Part shown: positions 33,883 through 42,889 of the stretch, one piece after another | Layout: the number at the start of each line of letters is the position of its first letter | How positions within the stretch are numbered: the stretch's first letter is position 1 | Origin: Bradyrhizobium sp. LMTR 3 | GTDB taxonomy: Bacteria > Pseudomonadota > Alphaproteobacteria > Rhizobiales > Xanthobacteraceae | DNA length: 64,000 nt | Direction of reading: 5' to 3' | Assembly: GCF_001693485.1 (NCBI RefSeq) | Contig: NZ_MAXC01000046.1 | Coordinates: forward strand, 310,001 to 374,000 | The notes under the pieces: model-generated | What the model was told of the DNA's origin: nothing | Seen by the model: the letters and a program-made list of their open reading frames with translations, nothing else | Database searches by the model: none | Position numbers and translations under genes: made by a program

Positions 33883-35106
33883 TCACTCTACCGCCGCGTA
33901 GACCAGATCCCGCAGCATGTTGCGGATGTATTCGCGCTGGCCGGGCCCCTGCATCATGAAGACCGTGAACAGGTCTTCCGCGGGATCGACGAAGAAGAAT
34001 GTGCCGGCCATCCCGCTCCAGAAGAACTGGCCGAGCGATCCCGGGAACGGCGCGATGCCTCTGTGAGTGCGGACTGCGAAGCCAAGCCCAAAACCGTGGC
34101 CCGGAGGCATCAGCGGCGAGTCCACCTTCACGCCGGGGGCGAGATGATCCGATGCCATCAGCTCCAGCGTCTTGCGGCCGATGATCCTGTTGCCGTCGAG
34201 CGCGCCGCCGTTGAGCAGCATCTGGCAGAACCGCGCATAGTCCATGGTGGTCGAGACCAGCCCGCCGCCGCCGGATTCCATCGCGGGCTTCTCCAGCATG
34301 TTGAAGAGCTGCACCTTGTCGCCGTTCCACGGATCATTCGCGAACGGTTCGGCGAGGCGGCCGGCGTTGGCTTCTGAGGTATGGAAAGCGGTCTCGGCCA
34401 TCTGTAGCGGCGCCAGGATGCGTTCGGTCAGGAACGCGCCGAGCGACTTGCCGGAGACGACTTCGATGATGCGGCCCAGGACGTCGGTCGAGCGGCTGTA
34501 GTTCCATTCCGCGCCGGGCTGGCAGATCAACGGCATGCCGGCGATCATGGTGGCGTGCTCGGCGTTGGTGATCTTGCGACTGCGCAGCCGCGACTGCTGA
34601 TAGAGCTGCTGGACGAGGCCGTTACCGGTGTGGTCGTAGGTCAGGCCGGACGTATGCCGCAGCAGGTCCTGAACCGTCATCTGTCGCTTCGCCGGCACCA
34701 GTTCGAGCTTGCCGTTGCTCTCGACGCCGACCTGCTGGGTAGCAAACTCTGGAATGAATTTGGCAACGGGATCGCCGAGGATGAAGTGGCCGTCCTCGAC
34801 CAGCATCATGATGCCGACCGAGACGATCGGCTTGGTCATCGAGAAGATACGGAAGACGCTGTCATGCGCCATCGGCGCGCTGGCGGCCGGGCTCTGGCGG
34901 CCGATCGCATCGAACCAGCCGATCTGGCCGCGCCGGGCCACCATCACGGTGGCGCCGGGCAGGGTTCCCTTGTCCGCCTCCCGCTTGAAAGCGTCCGACA
35001 TCCGCTGCAGGCGGACGCCCGAGAGGCCGATGGTTTCCGGCTTGGCCTGCGGGAGCGAAGGGGTCTGGGGGGCGGACGTCTGCCGGGCGGCGGTCTGCGC
35101 GTTCAT
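33883..35106 (-). CDS. beta-lactamase-fold serine hydrolase (EstB/class C type)
   Basis: A 407-aa penicillin-binding-protein-like esterase. Nucleophile motif S89-M-T-K92 (IFSMTKP), the second motif in the GAEWNYSRSTDVLG region, and a C-terminal AGTFFFVDPAEDLF strand in place of KTG. GGGAGA precedes the ATG at 35106. No typical signal peptide is seen, so it is probably cytosolic and acts as an esterase or transesterase, not as a beta-lactamase. The substrate is unknown. Confidence 0.88.
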   Translation of the reverse strand: MNAQTAARQTSAPQTPSLPQAKPETIGLSGVRLQRMSDAFKREADKGTLPGATVMVARRGQIGWFDAIGRQSPAASAPMAHDSVFRIFSMTKPIVSVGIMMLVEDGHFILGDPVAKFIPEFATQQVGVESNGKLELVPAKRQMTVQDLLRHTSGLTYDHTGNGLVQQLYQQSRLRSRKITNAEHATMIAGMPLICQPGAEWNYSRSTDVLGRIIEVVSGKSLGAFLTERILAPLQMAETAFHTSEANAGRLAEPFANDPWNGDKVQLFNMLEKPAMESGGGGLVSTTMDYARFCQMLLNGGALDGNRIIGRKTLELMASDHLAPGVKVDSPLMPPGHGFGLGFAVRTHRGIAPFPGSLGQFFWSGMAGTFFFVDPAEDLFTVFMMQGPGQREYIRNMLRDLVYAAVE

Positions 35107-35254
35107 GGTGTCTCCCGTTGCGCTTGTTGTTGTGGTGACCAAGTCTGGCGCAGAAGACCTGCTTTGGGTAGGGCAGTAAGCTGCTTCGCCCTTGCAATCA
35201 GGGCATGCCCTATGCTTGAAACGGCACGAACCGACGCACGCGCCGGTTCCCTGC

Positions 35255-35330
35255 AGGAGTGTAGCTCAATTGGTAGAGCACCGGTCTCCAAAACCGGGGG
35301 TCGCAGGTTCGAGCCCTGCCACTCCTGCCA
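35255..35330 (+). tRNA. trpT: tRNA-Trp(CCA)
   Basis: A 76-nt cloverleaf: acceptor AGGAGTG pairs with CACTCCT, D-arm GCTCAATTGGTAGAGC, anticodon stem CCGGT/ACCGG with loop CTCCAAA (anticodon CCA), T-arm GCAGG TTCGAGC CCTGC, discriminator G and encoded CCA. Location upstream of secE-nusG is the conserved order in alphaproteobacteria. Confidence 0.97.
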
Positions 35331-35418
35331 GCTAAATCAAATACTTACGCTGATTTTCGACAGGCCGGCGATCCTTCGCGGATCGATCCGCGTCACTTCG
35401 CCTTTGCGGAGCGTGAGA

Positions 35419-36633
35419 TCATACAACGCCAACGGCTGATCGTTCAGCCGGCCGGGCCAACTCGCCGCCGATTGGTTGGGATTTGCCCGTGATCGGCGGA
35501 CCAGCATGGGCGTGGACCGCTTTTTCAACGCGCTTCGACCACGACCGGTAATAGGCGACAGCCGTCATGATGGAGATGCCGGCGGTTCCAACCAGCAGTT
35601 GCGGGATGATTCCGTCCGAAGTCGTCGTCAGGACAAAATATCCGATGAACGCAAGGTAGATGCCGACCGCAAACACTTCGAGGGATTGCTGGCCGCATTT
35701 GACCAGAGGCTTCCAGATCGCGGCCTGCAGTCCAGCCGCATCGATCGGTATGAATCGCGCGCCCAGGATGATCACGACGGCCAGATGCAGGAAGCGATAC
35801 GGCGCCAGATTGGTCTTGTCGTTCGGGTTGAAGGCTTCGAACAGAACGCGCGGAAAGACCTTCTGAAGCTCCGGTATCAGCCCTGCCAGCGTCATGACGG
35901 CGGCGAAGAGCAAATAAGCCATCCCGAACACGAGGACCGCTCTGGAGCGCACCAGGAAATGCAGCGTGTTGGCCCCGCCCAGCGCCAGCCATGCGCCGAG
36001 CACGAAGAGAAGCTGCCACGTGAATGGATTGAAGTACCAAACTCCCGAAGGATAGGAGGGCAGGTTCCAGCCGAATTGCCGGGCGGTGACGTAGAGCAAT
36101 ACGGATCCCAGCATTACCCAGTTGCGATGCCTGAGCATCAGCCAGAGCACCGGCGGAAAAGCAGCCATCAGGACGACATAGAGCGGCAGCACGTCGAGGT
36201 TCAGCGGCTTGTATCGGAGCAACAGCCCTTGCGTGATGGTTTCGACCGGCGCGTTCAACAGGGGGGCGACATTGAATCGATCGACGAGGTCAGGCGCGCT
36301 GAAGCTGTTTGTGAGGAAATGGACGGAAGCCAGATAAAACACGAACAGCAAAATGTGGGCGACGTAGATTTGCCAGACGCGCCGGAATAGTCTGGTCGTT
36401 CCGAAAACGAAGCCGCCCTCGAGCATTCGCCTGCCGAACACGAGCGCCGAGGTGTAGCCGGAAATGAACACGAACAGATCGGCACCGTCGCTGAAGCCGT
36501 AATTTCGGAACGAAAACCAGGCCAGCACGCTGGTGGAGACGTGACCGAGAAACATCAGCCAGTTGGCGAGGCCGCGAAACAGGTCGAGCCGCAAATCCCG
36601 CTTCGACGGTGGAAGTGCAAGCTCGACCCTCAT
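35419..36633 (-). CDS. opgC: OpgC-family membrane protein (putative O-succinyltransferase)
   Basis: A 404-aa membrane protein with about ten transmembrane segments. It has an N-terminal RDLRLDLFRGLANWLMFLGH, then FSDGADLFVFISGYTSALVFGRRM, as in OpgC proteins, which succinylate osmoregulated periplasmic glucans in alphaproteobacteria. A polar tail of about 30 residues closes it. It is transcribed against tRNA-Trp and secE and is an insertion into the otherwise conserved trpT-secE spacing. The acyltransferase assignment rests on family resemblance. Confidence 0.82.
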   Translation of the reverse strand: MRVELALPPSKRDLRLDLFRGLANWLMFLGHVSTSVLAWFSFRNYGFSDGADLFVFISGYTSALVFGRRMLEGGFVFGTTRLFRRVWQIYVAHILLFVFYLASVHFLTNSFSAPDLVDRFNVAPLLNAPVETITQGLLLRYKPLNLDVLPLYVVLMAAFPPVLWLMLRHRNWVMLGSVLLYVTARQFGWNLPSYPSGVWYFNPFTWQLLFVLGAWLALGGANTLHFLVRSRAVLVFGMAYLLFAAVMTLAGLIPELQKVFPRVLFEAFNPNDKTNLAPYRFLHLAVVIILGARFIPIDAAGLQAAIWKPLVKCGQQSLEVFAVGIYLAFIGYFVLTTTSDGIIPQLLVGTAGISIMTAVAYYRSWSKRVEKAVHAHAGPPITGKSQPIGGELARPAERSAVGVV

Positions 36634-36919
36634 TTGTTCCAGCCCACCTCTGACAGCAGTCGAGATTTCGGCCGCACCCAGTGCGCCTCGGAGGTGAGGC
36701 TTTCAGGGCGCGCGCATGGACTAAAATGATAGGGAGCGGTGCGGCGGGGCTTGTTGAGCCATGTCAAATGCCGGAATCGACTGCGGAATCCCGCAGTCAG
36801 GGTGCAAAAACGGATCGATCCCCACGCTGGGGAGTTCGTAGGCCGGATATCGCCGGTACACGACTAAAATTAGCAGTTCAGTCAACTGCTTGGCGAAAAT
36901 TCCTAGCGCTGTCCGGCAA

Positions 36920-37105
36920 TTAGCCGAAGAATGCGGAGAGGACCGCCATGTCCGAGGTGGCCGGCGTGTCGCCGCGCAGGTCGGCATCGATCACCCGCCG
37001 GCAGGCATCGACGGTGACGGTGTCGCCGAGGTCGTGTGCCGCGTCGAGAATGCTCCACGCGGTCTCGCCCGAAGGTCTTTCGTAGTCTTGGCCCAACAGT
37101 GCCAT
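36920..37105 (-). CDS. small hypothetical protein (61 aa)
   Basis: MALLGQDYERPSGETAWSIL, then a helix ending in an acidic tail. Coding-like composition and a GGGGAG upstream of the ATG at 37105 favour a real gene; a TTG at 37144 would add 13 residues. No family recognised. The 286 bp between opgC and this gene (36634-36919) hold nothing I can name. Confidence 0.45.
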   Translation of the reverse strand: MALLGQDYERPSGETAWSILDAAHDLGDTVTVDACRRVIDADLRGDTPATSDMAVLSAFFG

Positions 37106-37135
37106 GGCCGTCTCACTCCCCAGTGGAGCAAACAG

Positions 37136-37167
37136 GATATCCAAGAGCTTTGATATCCAAGAGCTTT
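37136..37167 (+). repeat. exact tandem duplication of 16 bp
   Basis: GATATCCAAGAGCTTT occurs twice head-to-tail (37136-37151, 37152-37167) without any spacer, just upstream of the small minus-strand gene. It is probably a recent slippage duplication. Confidence 0.85.
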
Positions 37168-37488
37168 TAAGATCAGGATGGCGGCCTTTTGTGCATTTGA
37201 CCCGACCCGGTACCGGCGGTTAACCAATGGCTCCGCCCCGGTCGGTCGGCCACCAGCCAGCCGACAAGGGGGGCGCGGCACCCCGTACCTTGACCTTTTG
37301 CCCGGCCGGCAGTAGATACCCGCCACCTGCTGCCGGCCCGTTGAGATGCGGATATCCGGCGCGGCTTTGAATTCCCCCGAACAATCGAGCCCGCTTGGCG
37401 GCTCATCCTTCGAGAGAGGGCTGGGCGCTAGAGGGCTGTTCGGATTCGCTTTAAATCGCAATCGTCTCAAAGGACGCGGTACCCAACG
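37168..37488 (+). promoter_or_regulatory. secE-nusG upstream region with a candidate promoter
   Basis: 321 bp without a gene. TTGACC (37197-37202) and TTAACC (37220-37225) are 17 bp apart and could be a housekeeping promoter for secE, with a leader of about 260 nt. The -10 match is weak. Confidence 0.35.
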
Positions 37489-37680
37489 ATGGCTTTCAGC
37501 CCGTTCAAATTCCTGCAGGAAGTGCGCTCGGAGACCGCCAAGGTCACCTGGCCGACGCGCCGCGAGACGACGATCACCACGATCATGGTCTTCGTCATGG
37601 TTGCCATGGCTTCGATCTTTTTCTTCATCTCGGATTTGATCATCCGCTACGTCGTCACCTTCCTGCTGGGCGTCCAATGA
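37489..37680 (+). CDS. secE: preprotein translocase subunit SecE
   Basis: A 63-aa single-span form usual in alphaproteobacteria. The amphipathic KFLQEVRSETAKVTWPTRRET (7-27) is the conserved cytosolic part and about 30-58 the transmembrane helix. It clamps SecY in the inner-membrane translocon. Its stop codon overlaps the nusG start, as is standard. Confidence 0.97.
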   Translation: MAFSPFKFLQEVRSETAKVTWPTRRETTITTIMVFVMVAMASIFFFISDLIIRYVVTFLLGVQ

Positions 37681-38231
37681 TGAGCACCGGAACCCTTACG
37701 ATGGACAAGCGCTGGTATATCGTTCACGCCTATTCGAACTTCGAGAAGAAGGTGGCGGAATCGATCCGCGAGCAGGCGAAGCAGCGCGGCCTCGAGGAAC
37801 TGTTCGACCAGGTGCTGGTGCCGACCGAAAAGGTCACCGAGGTGCGCCGTGGCCGCAAGATCGACGCCGAGCGCAAGTTCTTCCCGGGCTACGTGCTGGT
37901 GAAGATGAAACTGACCGACGAGGCGTTCCATCTCATCAAGAACACGCCGAAGGTGACGGGCTTCCTCGGCGCCGAAAACAAGCCGATGCCGATCTCCGAG
38001 TCCGAGGCGATGCGGATCCTGCACCAAGTGCAGGAAGGCGTCGAACGTCCGAAGGCGTCGGTGTCGTTCGAAATTGGCGAGAACGTCCGCGTGGCGGATG
38101 GTCCGTTTGCGTCGTTCTCCGGCGTGGTTGAGGAAATTGACGAGGCGCGTTCGCGCGTGAAGGTCGCGGTGTCGATCTTCGGCCGCGCCACGCCCGTCGA
38201 ACTGGAATTCGGTCAGGTCGAGAAGGTCTGA
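37677..38231 (+). CDS. nusG: transcription termination/antitermination factor NusG
   Basis: A 184-aa RNA-polymerase-binding factor. The NGN domain starts at RWYIVHAYSNFEKKVAESI (about 12-30). The linker is followed by the KOW domain (about 128-184, ENVRVADGPFASFSGVVEEI), which contacts Rho or ribosomal protein S10. An internal ATG at 37701 is the alternative start. Confidence 0.97.
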   Translation: MMSTGTLTMDKRWYIVHAYSNFEKKVAESIREQAKQRGLEELFDQVLVPTEKVTEVRRGRKIDAERKFFPGYVLVKMKLTDEAFHLIKNTPKVTGFLGAENKPMPISESEAMRILHQVQEGVERPKASVSFEIGENVRVADGPFASFSGVVEEIDEARSRVKVAVSIFGRATPVELEFGQVEKV

Positions 38232-38361
38232 TCGGAGCGGCGCGAAGCTTGTCTTCGCGTCAACTAAGGCCGTGGGAGGAAGAGGGCGGTCGCCAACCGC
38301 GCTTCAACCGAACCACGGACCCTGAAACCGCCGGCCCCGGCCGGCACAACAGGAGTGATAC

Positions 38362-38790
38362 ATGGCAAAGAAAGTGACCGGATACCTGAAGCTTCAGGTC
38401 CCGGCCGGTGCGGCCAATCCGTCGCCCCCGATCGGTCCCGCGCTTGGTCAGCGCGGCCTCAACATCATGGAATTCTGCAAGGCGTTCAACGCGCAGACGC
38501 AGAAGGAAGAAAAGAACACCCCGATTCCGGTGGTGATCACGATCTACGCCGATCGTTCGTTCACCTTCGAGATGAAGACCCCTCCGATGTCGTTCTTCCT
38601 CAAGCAGGCTGCCAAGATCCAGTCCGGCTCGAAAGCTCCGGGCCGCGACAAGGCGGGCCAGGTGACCAAAGCGCAGGTGCGCGAGATCGCCGAGAAGAAG
38701 ATGAAGGATCTCAATTGCGACTCAATCGAATCGGCCATGAAGATGGTCGAGGGCTCCGCCCGTTCGATGGGTCTGGAAGTTGCGGGGTAA
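38362..38790 (+). CDS. rplK: 50S ribosomal protein L11
   Basis: A 142-aa protein. The N-terminal KLQVPAGAANPSPPIGPALGQRG holds the factor-binding proline-rich helix; the C-terminal domain binds the 23S GTPase-associated region. AGGAGTGATAC precedes the ATG. First gene of the L11-L1 pair. The 130 bp before it form its leader. Confidence 0.98.
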   Translation: MAKKVTGYLKLQVPAGAANPSPPIGPALGQRGLNIMEFCKAFNAQTQKEEKNTPIPVVITIYADRSFTFEMKTPPMSFFLKQAAKIQSGSKAPGRDKAGQVTKAQVREIAEKKMKDLNCDSIESAMKMVEGSARSMGLEVAG

Positions 38791-38796
38791 CGGACC

Positions 38797-39489
38797 ATGG
38801 CAATCGGAAAACGTTTGAAGAAGGTCCGTGAGGGCATCGACCGCGAGAAGCTCTATCCGCTCGCGGATGCCATCAAGATGGTCAAGGAACGCGCCACGTC
38901 GAAGTTCGACGAGACGATCGAGATCGCGATCAATCTCGGCGTCGATCCGCGCCACGCCGATCAGATGGTTCGTGGCGTCGTCAACCTGCCGAACGGCACC
39001 GGCCGCACGCTGCGCGTCGGCGTGTTCGCCCGTGGCGCCAAAGCGGACGAAGCCAAGGCTGCCGGTGCTGACGTCGTCGGCGCCGAAGACCTGGTCGAGA
39101 AGGTCCAGGGTGGCACGATCGACTTCGACCGTTGTATCGCAACCCCCGACATGATGCCGCTGGTTGGCCGCCTCGGTAAGGTGCTCGGCCCCCGCGGCAT
39201 GATGCCGAACCCGAAGATCGGCACCGTGACGATGGACGTCACGTCAGCCGTGAAGGGCGCCAAGGGCGGCTCGGTCGAATTCCGCGTCGAGAAGGCCGGC
39301 ATCGTGCAGGCCGGTGTCGGCAAGGCGTCGTTCTCCGAGGAAAAGCTGGTGCAGAACGTCAAAGCGCTCGCGGATGCAGTGGCAAAGGCAAAGCCCGCCG
39401 GCGCCAAGGGTACCTACATCCAGCGCGTGGCGGTCTCCTCCACCATGGGCCCGGGCGTCAAGGTCGAGCCGGGCACGCTGCTCGGCTAG
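38797..39489 (+). CDS. rplA: 50S ribosomal protein L1
   Basis: A 230-aa protein of the L1 stalk, six bases after rplK. GKVLGPRGMMPNPKIGTVT is the signature. In other bacteria L1 represses the L11-L1 operon by binding its mRNA; I did not find a clear mimic of the rRNA site here. A strong terminator follows directly. Confidence 0.98.
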   Translation: MAIGKRLKKVREGIDREKLYPLADAIKMVKERATSKFDETIEIAINLGVDPRHADQMVRGVVNLPNGTGRTLRVGVFARGAKADEAKAAGADVVGAEDLVEKVQGGTIDFDRCIATPDMMPLVGRLGKVLGPRGMMPNPKIGTVTMDVTSAVKGAKGGSVEFRVEKAGIVQAGVGKASFSEEKLVQNVKALADAVAKAKPAGAKGTYIQRVAVSSTMGPGVKVEPGTLLG

Positions 39490-39515
39490 TTCGTGGCGGT
39501 TTAAGTGAATTGCAG

Positions 39516-39550
39516 GGGCGGAATCGGGTGACCGATTCCGCCCTTTGCGT
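39516..39550 (+). terminator. intrinsic terminator of the rplK-rplA operon
   Basis: A perfect 12-bp stem GGGCGGAATCGG / CCGATTCCGCCC with a GTGA loop, then TTTGCGTTT, 26 bp after rplA. It separates rplKA from rplJL, which are normally continuous. Confidence 0.88.
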
Positions 39551-39617
39551 TTGATGTCGCTTTTGCGTAATCGTCGCCCCGTTGGACCTGGCAAGGACTT
39601 GGCAAGAAGGAAGAACA

Positions 39618-40577
39618 ATGCCCGAGAAAGTCCTGATCTATTCGCGTTTCCCGAAAGCTCAGATGGAGCGCTTTGGCGAACGCTTTGAACTGCTGAACGC
39701 CGCCGGCAAGGCGCCGAATGAGGTGTTCTCGGCCGAGCAACTCGCAGACATCAGAGCGCTGATCACGGCGGGCGGCACGCCGCTCCGAGGTGACGCGATG
39801 GACATGATGCCGAAACTCGGCGCGATCGTCTGCTACGGCACCGGCTATGACGGCGTCGATCTGGCGGCGGCGGCGAAACGGAAGATCGCCGTCGGCCATA
39901 GCCCAGGCGCCAATGCGGCGTCAGTCGCCGACATCGCGGTCACGCTGATGCTGGCCGCCACGCGGCGGTTACTGGTAGCGGATGACTATGTGCGGGGCGG
40001 TAGTTGGGCGGCCGCAAAACCGTCGCCGATGATGCGCCCGCAGGCGGGCATGCTCGGCCGCAAGATCGGCGTCTACGGCATGGGGGAGATCGGCCGCAAG
40101 ATCGCGGTGCGCGTCGCCGCGTTCGAGACCGAGGTCGGCTATTTCAGCCGCCGGCAGCACGATGTGCCGTATAGGTATTTTCCGAGCCTGGATGCGCTGG
40201 CCGAATGGTGCAGTGTCCTGATGATCGCGGTGCGGGCAGGCGCCGACACCCATCACGTCGTCGATGCCAATATTCTGCGCAAGCTCGGCAAGGATGGTTA
40301 CGTCGTCAATATTTCGCGCGGCTCGGTGATCGACCAGCCTGCGCTGATTGCGGCACTGACCGATCAGACCATCGCCGGCGCCGGCCTCGACGTCTACGCC
40401 AAGGAGCCGCATGCGCCGGACGCCCTGACGGCACTGCCCAATGTCGTGCTCTCTCCGCACATCGGCGGCCATACGCTGGAGTCGCATGTGGCGATGCAGA
40501 ACTGCGTGCTGGCCAATCTCGACGCGTTCTTCGCCGGCAAGCCGCTCGCTCACCCCGTGACGTCAAGCTCCGCCTGA
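39618..40577 (+). CDS. D-isomer-specific 2-hydroxyacid dehydrogenase
   Basis: A 319-aa NAD(P)-dependent enzyme interconverting D-2-hydroxy acids and 2-keto acids (glyoxylate/hydroxypyruvate reductase type). The cofactor loop VYGMGEIGRKIA is at about 147-158. The catalytic Arg lies in NISRGSVID, Glu in VYAKEPHAP and His in LSPHIGGHT. GAAGGAAG precedes the ATG at 39618. It opens the insertion between rplA and rplJ and ends tail-to-tail with the TetR gene, overlapping it by 28 bp. Confidence 0.9.
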   Translation: MPEKVLIYSRFPKAQMERFGERFELLNAAGKAPNEVFSAEQLADIRALITAGGTPLRGDAMDMMPKLGAIVCYGTGYDGVDLAAAAKRKIAVGHSPGANAASVADIAVTLMLAATRRLLVADDYVRGGSWAAAKPSPMMRPQAGMLGRKIGVYGMGEIGRKIAVRVAAFETEVGYFSRRQHDVPYRYFPSLDALAEWCSVLMIAVRAGADTHHVVDANILRKLGKDGYVVNISRGSVIDQPALIAALTDQTIAGAGLDVYAKEPHAPDALTALPNVVLSPHIGGHTLESHVAMQNCVLANLDAFFAGKPLAHPVTSSSA

Positions 40578-41215
40578 TCGTCTCCGCGGTGCGCGAGCCC
40601 TTTGAGGTAGGCGCAAAACATATCCGCCATGGCGTCGGCATAGGTCTCGATCTCGGCAGGGGTTCGAGGACTTTCCGAAAACTGCTTTCCCACCGCGCTG
40701 AGCATCGTTGTGATCAGCTCACCGGCCAGTGCACGCGTCACCTCCGAGGCTTCGGGCAGCGCTTCCTGCATGAAGAGCTGGACAGTGCGGTCTCCCGACG
40801 CCCTCGCTTCGTGAGCCTCCGGCGCATCGCGGTAGAGCGGGGCGGCGTCATCCAGTGCGACACGCACCGCGGCCTCATCGCATTCCGAGCGGATGAAGGC
40901 GTGGACCAGCGTACGCAGCCGTTCAAGCGGCGGTCTCCGGACGTCCTCAAGGATGCCGCGCAGCAGCTCGGTCGTCTGGCGCCATTCGTCGCTTTGGAGG
41001 CGGAAGAGGATCGCCGCCTTGTTCGGGAAGTATTGATACAGCGATCCGACGCTCACGCCGGCCTTCTCGGCCACCCGCGCCGTGGTGAAGCGTTGCGCTC
41101 CTTCCTTCGCCAAAACCTGAACAGCAGCACCCAGGATCGCCGCGACGAGCTCGGTCGAGCGGACCTGCTGGGGCCGTTTTCGCGAGGAAACTGAAGGGCT
41201 TCGACGATCGGTCAT
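40550..41215 (-). CDS. TetR-family regulator
   Basis: A 221-aa repressor. The helix-turn-helix is at about 25-70 (ILGAAVQVLAKEGAQRFTTARVAEKAGVSVGSLYQYFPNKAAIL). The start at 41215 begins MTDRRSPSV; the frame runs 38 codons further but into the promoter of the divergent methyltransferase gene. The 94-bp divergent gap makes the O-methyltransferase its likely target. Confidence 0.88.
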   Translation of the reverse strand: MTDRRSPSVSSRKRPQQVRSTELVAAILGAAVQVLAKEGAQRFTTARVAEKAGVSVGSLYQYFPNKAAILFRLQSDEWRQTTELLRGILEDVRRPPLERLRTLVHAFIRSECDEAAVRVALDDAAPLYRDAPEAHEARASGDRTVQLFMQEALPEASEVTRALAGELITTMLSAVGKQFSESPRTPAEIETYADAMADMFCAYLKGLAHRGDDQAELDVTG

Positions 41216-41309
41216 CAGGAGCGGCGGGAATGCGATTAGAAAACGCGAATGATTAGTCGTATTTTTGGACCTGCGCAAGGACGCGCTCACCCCAGTCCGG
41301 AGACCCTTC

Positions 41310-41981
41310 ATGACCACCCTGACCACCACCCCGCTTGCGCCCCTGTTGGACCGCCTGTTCGAAGAGGCCTATGCGGCCTCGGCGGAGACCGAGGCTGCCG
41401 TGGCCGATCTCTCGCACGAAGCCCGCGCGCGCATGATGCGGAGCAAGACCGATTACCACGACCTCTATGGGCGCTTGAAGAATGCACCGCTCGCCATCTC
41501 GCGAGAGACCGGCGCGCTGCTCTATATGCTGGCGCGAAGCTCCCGCGCGCGGACGATCGTCGAGTTCGGGACCTCGTTCGGCATCTCGACCCTGCATCTC
41601 GCCGCGGCGCTGCGGGACAATGGCGGCGGCCGCTTGATCACCAGCGAGTTCGAGCCATCCAAGGTGGCGCGGGCCCGCGATAATTTGAGCTCCGGCGGTC
41701 TCATCGACCTCGTGGAGATCCGGGAAGGGGACGCCCTGCAGACGCTCAGCGTCGATCTCCCCGATACGATCGACCTGCTGCTGCTCGACGGGGCCAAAGC
41801 GCTCTATCCGGAAATCCTGAGGCTGGTCGAGAGCCGCCTTCGGCCGGGCGCCTTAATCGTCGCCGACAACGCCGATGACAGCCCCGATTATCTGGCGCGC
41901 GTGCGCGCGTCGGCCGGCGGTTATCTGTCCACGCCATTCGGCGAAGATGTCGAGTTATCCATGCGGATCGGTTCCTGCTGA
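41310..41981 (+). CDS. SAM-dependent O-methyltransferase
   Basis: A 223-aa class I methyltransferase like the caffeoyl-CoA/catechol type. Motif I is IVEFGTSFGISTLHLA (about 79-94), followed by the acidic LITSEFEPSKV, then DLLLLDGAKALYPEIL, which carries the metal-binding Asp and Lys region, and VADNADDSPDYL. GGAGAC precedes the ATG at 41310. Divergent from the TetR regulator. The substrate is unknown. Confidence 0.87.
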   Translation: MTTLTTTPLAPLLDRLFEEAYAASAETEAAVADLSHEARARMMRSKTDYHDLYGRLKNAPLAISRETGALLYMLARSSRARTIVEFGTSFGISTLHLAAALRDNGGGRLITSEFEPSKVARARDNLSSGGLIDLVEIREGDALQTLSVDLPDTIDLLLLDGAKALYPEILRLVESRLRPGALIVADNADDSPDYLARVRASAGGYLSTPFGEDVELSMRIGSC

Positions 41982-41992
41982 CCGATCCGCAT

Positions 41993-42889
41993 TCAGCTGG
42001 GGCGCGGCGCGTGGCGCAGCTTGTCGGGATTGCGGACGACATAGATCGCGGCGATTCTTTCGCCATCGATCGCCATGCTCAAGGTGAAGTCGAGTTCGCC
42101 ATCGAGATAGAGTAGCGCGCCAATGGCGCCGTTGATGACCGCCGGCTCGATACGGACGTCCTGGCCGGCGGTTTTGCCGGCAATGCCGACGAAGAAGCGC
42201 GCGACTTTGTTTTTCCCAACAATCGGATTGCGCGCCGCGAATTTGCGGCCGCCGCCATCGGTGATCGCAACCGCATCCTCGCGCAGCAATTCGGCCAGCC
42301 GACTGACATCGCCGCTGGCGACCGCTTCGCTGAAGAGACGCAGGAGGCGCGCGTGATTGTCCGGCGCGGCCGCAGGTGCCGGGCGGTTTTCGCGTACCGC
42401 TCGGCGGGCGCGCGAGGCAAGTTGACGGCAGGCGGCCTCGCTATGGTCGAGCATCGCGGCGATTTCGGAAAACGGCGTGTCGAACACATCGTGCAGCAGG
42501 AAGGCCGCGCGCTCCATCGGAGAAAGCCGGTCCAACGCCAGCAACAAGGCGAACGACAGGTCGTCGGCCAGTTCGGTGGCGGCTTCGGCCGACAGACTTT
42601 CCGCGTCGAACACAGGCTCCGGAAGCCAAGGCCCGATATAGATCTCGCGCTGCGCCTTCGCGCTCTTCAGGCGATCGAGACAAAGCCGGGTCACGACGGT
42701 GACGAGAAACGCTTCCGCGTTGCGGACATCCTGTGCGCCGGTGAATCGCAGATAGGCATCCTGCACGACGTCTTCGGCGTCGCTGCGGCTGCCGAGCATG
42801 CGATAGGCGAGCCCGAGCAGGCGCCCGCGATGGGGCGCCAGCGGGTCGCCGTCATGCAGCCTGTTTGACGACATCGACATTGTGCCCAT
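41993..42889 (-). CDS. ECF41-type RNA polymerase sigma factor
   Basis: A 298-aa sigma-70 of the ECF41 group. Region 2 is LGLAYRMLGSRSDAEDVVQDAYLRF (about 25-49), region 4 is LSPMERAAFLLHDVFDTPFSEIAAMLDHSEAACRQLASRARR (about 122-163). A SnoaL-like C-terminal domain (about 180-290) replaces an anti-sigma factor in controlling this group. It follows and overlaps a carboxymuconolactone-decarboxylase-like gene, the typical ECF41 target. Several ATGs (42889, 42880, 42874) could be the start. The operon's promoter matches the ECF41 pattern, suggesting positive autoregulation. Confidence 0.9.
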   Translation of the reverse strand: MGTMSMSSNRLHDGDPLAPHRGRLLGLAYRMLGSRSDAEDVVQDAYLRFTGAQDVRNAEAFLVTVVTRLCLDRLKSAKAQREIYIGPWLPEPVFDAESLSAEAATELADDLSFALLLALDRLSPMERAAFLLHDVFDTPFSEIAAMLDHSEAACRQLASRARRAVRENRPAPAAAPDNHARLLRLFSEAVASGDVSRLAELLREDAVAITDGGGRKFAARNPIVGKNKVARFFVGIAGKTAGQDVRIEPAVINGAIGALLYLDGELDFTLSMAIDGERIAAIYVVRNPDKLRHAPRPS

